33,075 bases of DNA from JAGLTA01 sp023142625 (GTDB lineage Bacteria; Patescibacteriota; Patescibacteriia; JAACEG01). This document shows, piece after piece, positions 31,028-33,075 of the stretch. The stretch lies in NCBI GenBank assembly GCA_030641665.1, contig DAOWHA010000048.1, forward strand, positions 1 through 33,075, written 5' to 3'. The translations under genes and the position numbers were made by a program. Within the stretch, counting starts at the first letter, position 1. Every line of letters starts with the position of its first letter. Below the pieces are notes generated by a model. The model was not told the origin of the DNA and did not search any database. It saw nothing but the letters and a program-made list of their open reading frames with translations.

Positions 31028-32137
31028 CTATAAAATTTTTTTTAATTTTTTAACTTGCTGATTCCAATTAAATTCATTTTTTATTTTTTCTTGCGCGTAT
31101 TGTCCCAGTATGTCAGACAAATTTTTATCTTTTAAAAGCCGTATTAAAGCTCTGCTGATTTCAGAAACGCTTTCAGGATTAACTAAAATTCCTGTTTTAT
31201 TGTTTATAACCGCTTCAACTACGCCGCCGCTTTTGCCTGCTATAACCGCTTTTCCAAAAGAACCAGCTTCCAAATATACAATTCCAAAACCTTCCACATC
31301 GCCATTAATATTTCGCGACGGCATAATATACAGATTGCATAAGCCGTAAAGAGCTTTTAATTCTTCGTCTGATGTTTTTTCAGTAAAAATTATTTTATCA
31401 AAATGGCTTGAAGCGAAAGCCATTTTTTTTAATTCATCGCCATGCTTCCCTTCCCCCGCTATTATATAAATAAAATTATTAATCTCTTTCGCGACTTGCG
31501 GAATTGCCTTAATTACCGCGTCAAATCCTTTTCGTTTAACTAATCGCGCCGCGGACAGGATAATTTTTTTGTTTTTTAAATTATATTTTTCAATTAAATC
31601 ACCTTTAATTTTTTTGTCAGCAGGCGGTTTTACGCGCGGACAAGGGTACAGCACAATTATTTTGTTTTCATTAACGCCTAATTTTAATAAATTTTGTTTT
31701 GTAAAGTTAGAATTAGCAACCGTAATTTTAGCGTTTTTTAATATTTTTTTTGATAGCCATTTTTTTCGCGAGTTTTTTTGCGGTAAAAGTATATCCATTC
31801 CGTGCGCGAAAATAGCATAATCAAAATTTAATATTTTTGATAAGCATAGCGCGGCGGTTCCTAACGGCAGAATCTGCCCGACTAAAACTGTTTTTACTTT
31901 CTCTTTTTTTGCGATTTTCCACAAATGCCAAAAAACAGGCAGCCACTTCGGCCAAATCGGCAAATTAGAAATCAAGTTGCGGCGATAAACAGGATAATTT
32001 TTAGAATAAAAAATTTTATCTTTTTTAACTGTTAAAACTGAAATTTTATTATTCGGCAAATGATCACAGATTCCTTGATAATAATTCGCCACTCCTCCAA
32101 TAGCCGCATCAATTGTAATAAGCAAAGTTTTATTCAT
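31028..32137 (-). CDS. GT4-family glycosyltransferase
   Basis: 369 residues from the ATG at 32137; a TTG at 32161 lies in the preceding gene's end and is less likely. GT-B fold: N-terminal half with a glycine-rich acceptor loop (IDAAIGGVANY, residues 8-18) and AHGMD. The C-terminal nucleotide-sugar domain has ILSAARLVKRKGFDAVIKA, YIIAGEGKHG, the IMPSR segment and the E-x7-E type motif EGFGIVYLEAGSFGKAVIAGKSGG. It probably transfers a sugar to a cell-envelope lipid or polysaccharide at the membrane; donor and acceptor are unknown. Confidence 0.87.
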   Translation of the reverse strand: MNKTLLITIDAAIGGVANYYQGICDHLPNNKISVLTVKKDKIFYSKNYPVYRRNLISNLPIWPKWLPVFWHLWKIAKKEKVKTVLVGQILPLGTAALCLSKILNFDYAIFAHGMDILLPQKNSRKKWLSKKILKNAKITVANSNFTKQNLLKLGVNENKIIVLYPCPRVKPPADKKIKGDLIEKYNLKNKKIILSAARLVKRKGFDAVIKAIPQVAKEINNFIYIIAGEGKHGDELKKMAFASSHFDKIIFTEKTSDEELKALYGLCNLYIMPSRNINGDVEGFGIVYLEAGSFGKAVIAGKSGGVVEAVINNKTGILVNPESVSEISRALIRLLKDKNLSDILGQYAQEKIKNEFNWNQQVKKLKKIL

Positions 32138-32148
32138 TATTTTTTTAC

Positions 32149-32322
32149 TTATTTTGTCCAATCAGTGATAATAACTCCTTTGCCTCTTTTTTTAACAACC
32201 ACTTTTTGTTTCTCTCTCCATTTTAATTCTCTAACTATTTCAATTGGAATAGTAACCGCGTAACTATCACCGCTTTTAAAAATTTTACGGATATTTTTAT
32301 CCTTTAATCTTCTTCTCGCCAT
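32149..32322 (-). CDS. AbrB/MazE-type DNA-binding protein
   Basis: 57 residues. The core IRKIFKSGDSYAVTIPIEIVRELKWREKQKVVVKKRGKGVIITDW matches the SpoVT/AbrB swapped-hairpin fold (the K.G.S..VTIP...... pattern). The start MARRRLKDKN is basic. Such dimers act as regulators or as antitoxins; no toxin gene is adjacent, since the next gene (12 bases on) is the glycosyltransferase. A 24-base perfect palindrome sits 27 bases upstream and could be its own operator. It is the first gene of the unit ending with trpC. Confidence 0.8.
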   Translation of the reverse strand: MARRRLKDKNIRKIFKSGDSYAVTIPIEIVRELKWREKQKVVVKKRGKGVIITDWTK

Positions 32323-32349
32323 ATTTTTACCTGTCCGCCTCTAACGGCG

Positions 32350-32373
32350 AAATACTGATTTAAATCAGTATTT
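32350..32373. promoter_or_regulatory. Perfect 24-base palindrome, possible operator
   Basis: AAATACTGATTT followed at once by its exact reverse complement, upstream of the AbrB-like gene. As there is no loop it suits a dimeric DNA-binding protein better than a terminator. Between it and the ATG a small CGCC/GGCG hairpin may cover the ribosome-binding region. Confidence 0.5.
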
Positions 32374-32492
32374 AAATAATGATTTAATTTTTTTATTTAT
32401 TTTAACAAAATTAATTCTTTTACGCAAACTATTATCACGCTTTTATTGTTGAATCGTAGATACTCCTCGCCAACTCGCTGCGGGGTTATTAA

Positions 32493-32653
32493 TAGACCTA
32501 CTGCATAATAATTTACTACTGCGATTTCCATATTTCGGTCAAATTTTCCAAAAATTTTAACGCCTATATGTCTATATAAGCTTATAAAATTTTTAAAAAA
32601 TTTGCCTCAAAATCTAAAAATCTCGCTACGCAACTTATTATTCAGTGGGTCTA
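32493..32653. mobile_element. MITE-like foldback element, family ii, copy 2
   Basis: Inverted relative to the copy at 15282-15484; the best matching stretch is CATATAGGCGTTAAAATTTT and the following AAAATTTGACC...AAATATGG. Terminal repeats TAGACCTACTGCATAATAA / its near-complement ending CAGTGGGTCTA. ATTAA occurs directly on both sides, a possible 5-bp target duplication, although the surroundings are AT-rich. It lacks the nested 29-base palindrome. It lies within the 420-base gene-free stretch 32323-32741. Confidence 0.75.
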
Positions 32654-32691
32654 ATTAATTTTATTAGCCTGATTTTTAAAATTATTGCAAA

Positions 32692-32724
32692 ACAAAAAAA
32701 CAACCCATTCAGAATAGGTTGTTT
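32692..32724 (-). terminator. Intrinsic terminator of the small basic protein gene
   Basis: On the minus strand AAACAACCT...GGGTTGTTT forms the stem with an inner ATTC/GAAT pairing, followed by a T run (32694-32700). Confidence 0.85.
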
Positions 32725-32741
32725 AAAAATTGTAATAAATT

Positions 32742-32864
32742 TTATTTACACTTTTTTTTATTAGCCTTTTCTTCAAGCATAAGCCGCTTTATTTCAAGCC
32801 GTTTTGCTGTTTTGTGAGAATGAGATTTTTTTCTATTTCCTGTCCCCGTATTTCTTTTTGCCAT
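32742..32864 (-). CDS. Small, very basic protein, possibly ribosome-associated
   Basis: 40 residues, MAKRNTGTGNRKKSHSHKTAKRLEIK... ending EEKANKKKCK, with about 40 percent Lys/Arg/His. I do not recognise a named family; composition and size resemble small ribosomal or RNA-binding proteins. The frame is open upstream to 32960, but that part runs into the tRNA-Asn gene, so the ATG at 32864 is the likely start. It lies 68 bases after the tRNA, perhaps on the same transcript, and is followed by a good terminator, which supports a real gene. Confidence 0.55.
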   Translation of the reverse strand: MAKRNTGTGNRKKSHSHKTAKRLEIKRLMLEEKANKKKCK

Positions 32865-32932
32865 ATAAATATTTATAAAATTATTACCAAATAAATATAT
32901 TGACAATAATTTTTTTATGAATAAAATTATCT

Positions 32933-33008
32933 TGGCTCTGAGAGTGGGACTCGAACCCACAACCTACTGGTTAACAGCCAGTTGCTCTACCAATTGAGCT
33001 ATCTCAGA
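32933..33008 (-). tRNA. tRNA-Asn (GTT)
   Basis: 76 bases with an encoded CCA. Acceptor stem TCTGAGA/TCTCAGA, D-arm GCTC...GAGC, anticodon arm ACTGG-CTGTTAA-CCAGT with anticodon GTT, T-arm GTGGG-TTCGAGT-CCCAC, discriminator G. All stems pair perfectly. Confidence 0.97.
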
Positions 33009-33018
33009 ATAAAAACAT

Positions 33019-33047
33019 TTTTTAATTTATTTGTTGGATTTTATCAA
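33019..33047 (-). promoter_or_regulatory. Possible promoter of tRNA-Asn
   Basis: Minus-strand TTGATA (33042-33047), 17-base spacer, TAAAAA (33019-33024), about ten bases before the tRNA 5' end. The -10 is weak. Confidence 0.4.
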
Positions 33048-33075
33048 CAGGCACTATAGTAATATTCTTTTCCCT

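Noticed and set aside
32149..32322. Toxin-antitoxin pair with the AbrB/MazE-like protein as antitoxin
   Set aside because: No toxin-like gene lies next to it; its partners are a glycosyltransferase and trpC.

Overview
The window is AT-rich, gene-dense DNA from what looks like a Candidate Phyla Radiation (Patescibacteria, probably Parcubacteria-like) bacterium. The reasons are the Lys/Asn/Ile-rich proteins, a giant Ig-repeat surface protein with the C-terminal tandem repeats typical of that group, a DUF3048 protein, a type IV prepilin cluster with its own prepilin peptidase, many genes without a Shine-Dalgarno sequence, and short word-like repeats sitting inside genes. The lineage is an inference; no 16S rRNA gene is present.

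Layout. 1-2685: 3' part of a surface protein, then a terminator. 2781-4208: trpE with a clear promoter, ending tail-to-tail against a compact minus-strand operon (9647 to 4191) murD-murI-MFS-ftsW-cysK, i.e. peptidoglycan precursor and division genes. 9748-9948: small membrane protein. 12153-9993: glyA and folD (one-carbon metabolism). 15265-12356: a long HlyD-like adaptor and a PP-loop tRNA-thiolation-like enzyme. 15668-15495: rpmB (L28), a gene of only 57 codons. 15839-19955: type IV pilin locus (major pilin, terminator, prepilin peptidase, three minor prepilins, PilX-like protein). 20880-20053 ftsQ diverges from corA (20885-21829); recJ follows on the minus strand. 26653-23815: two small unknown proteins, then leuA-leuC. 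27590-27121: RNase P RNA. 27957-27666: an unidentified structured RNA with its own promoter and terminator. 27985-28923: prmC; 29998-28907: DUF3048 protein. 32322-30224: AbrB-like regulator, glycosyltransferase, trpC. 32864-32742: small basic protein; 33008-32933: tRNA-Asn.

Repeats. At least three unrelated non-coding repeat classes occur: (i) four copies of a 127-177 bp foldback element with ends TGTCTTTGCGAGG / CCTCGCAAAGACA; (ii) two copies of a 161-203 bp MITE-like element with about 22 bp terminal inverted repeats, one carrying a nested 29 bp palindrome; (iii) short word repeats inside murD, pilD, prmC and, most strikingly, the P3 stem of RNase P RNA. No transposase for any of them is in the window.

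The most interesting unexplained object is the orphan RNA at 27666-27957: strong promoter, several GC-rich helices with wobble pairs, two Shine-Dalgarno boxes (one a full 10-nt complement of the 16S 3' end), each followed by a tiny ORF, and an intrinsic terminator.
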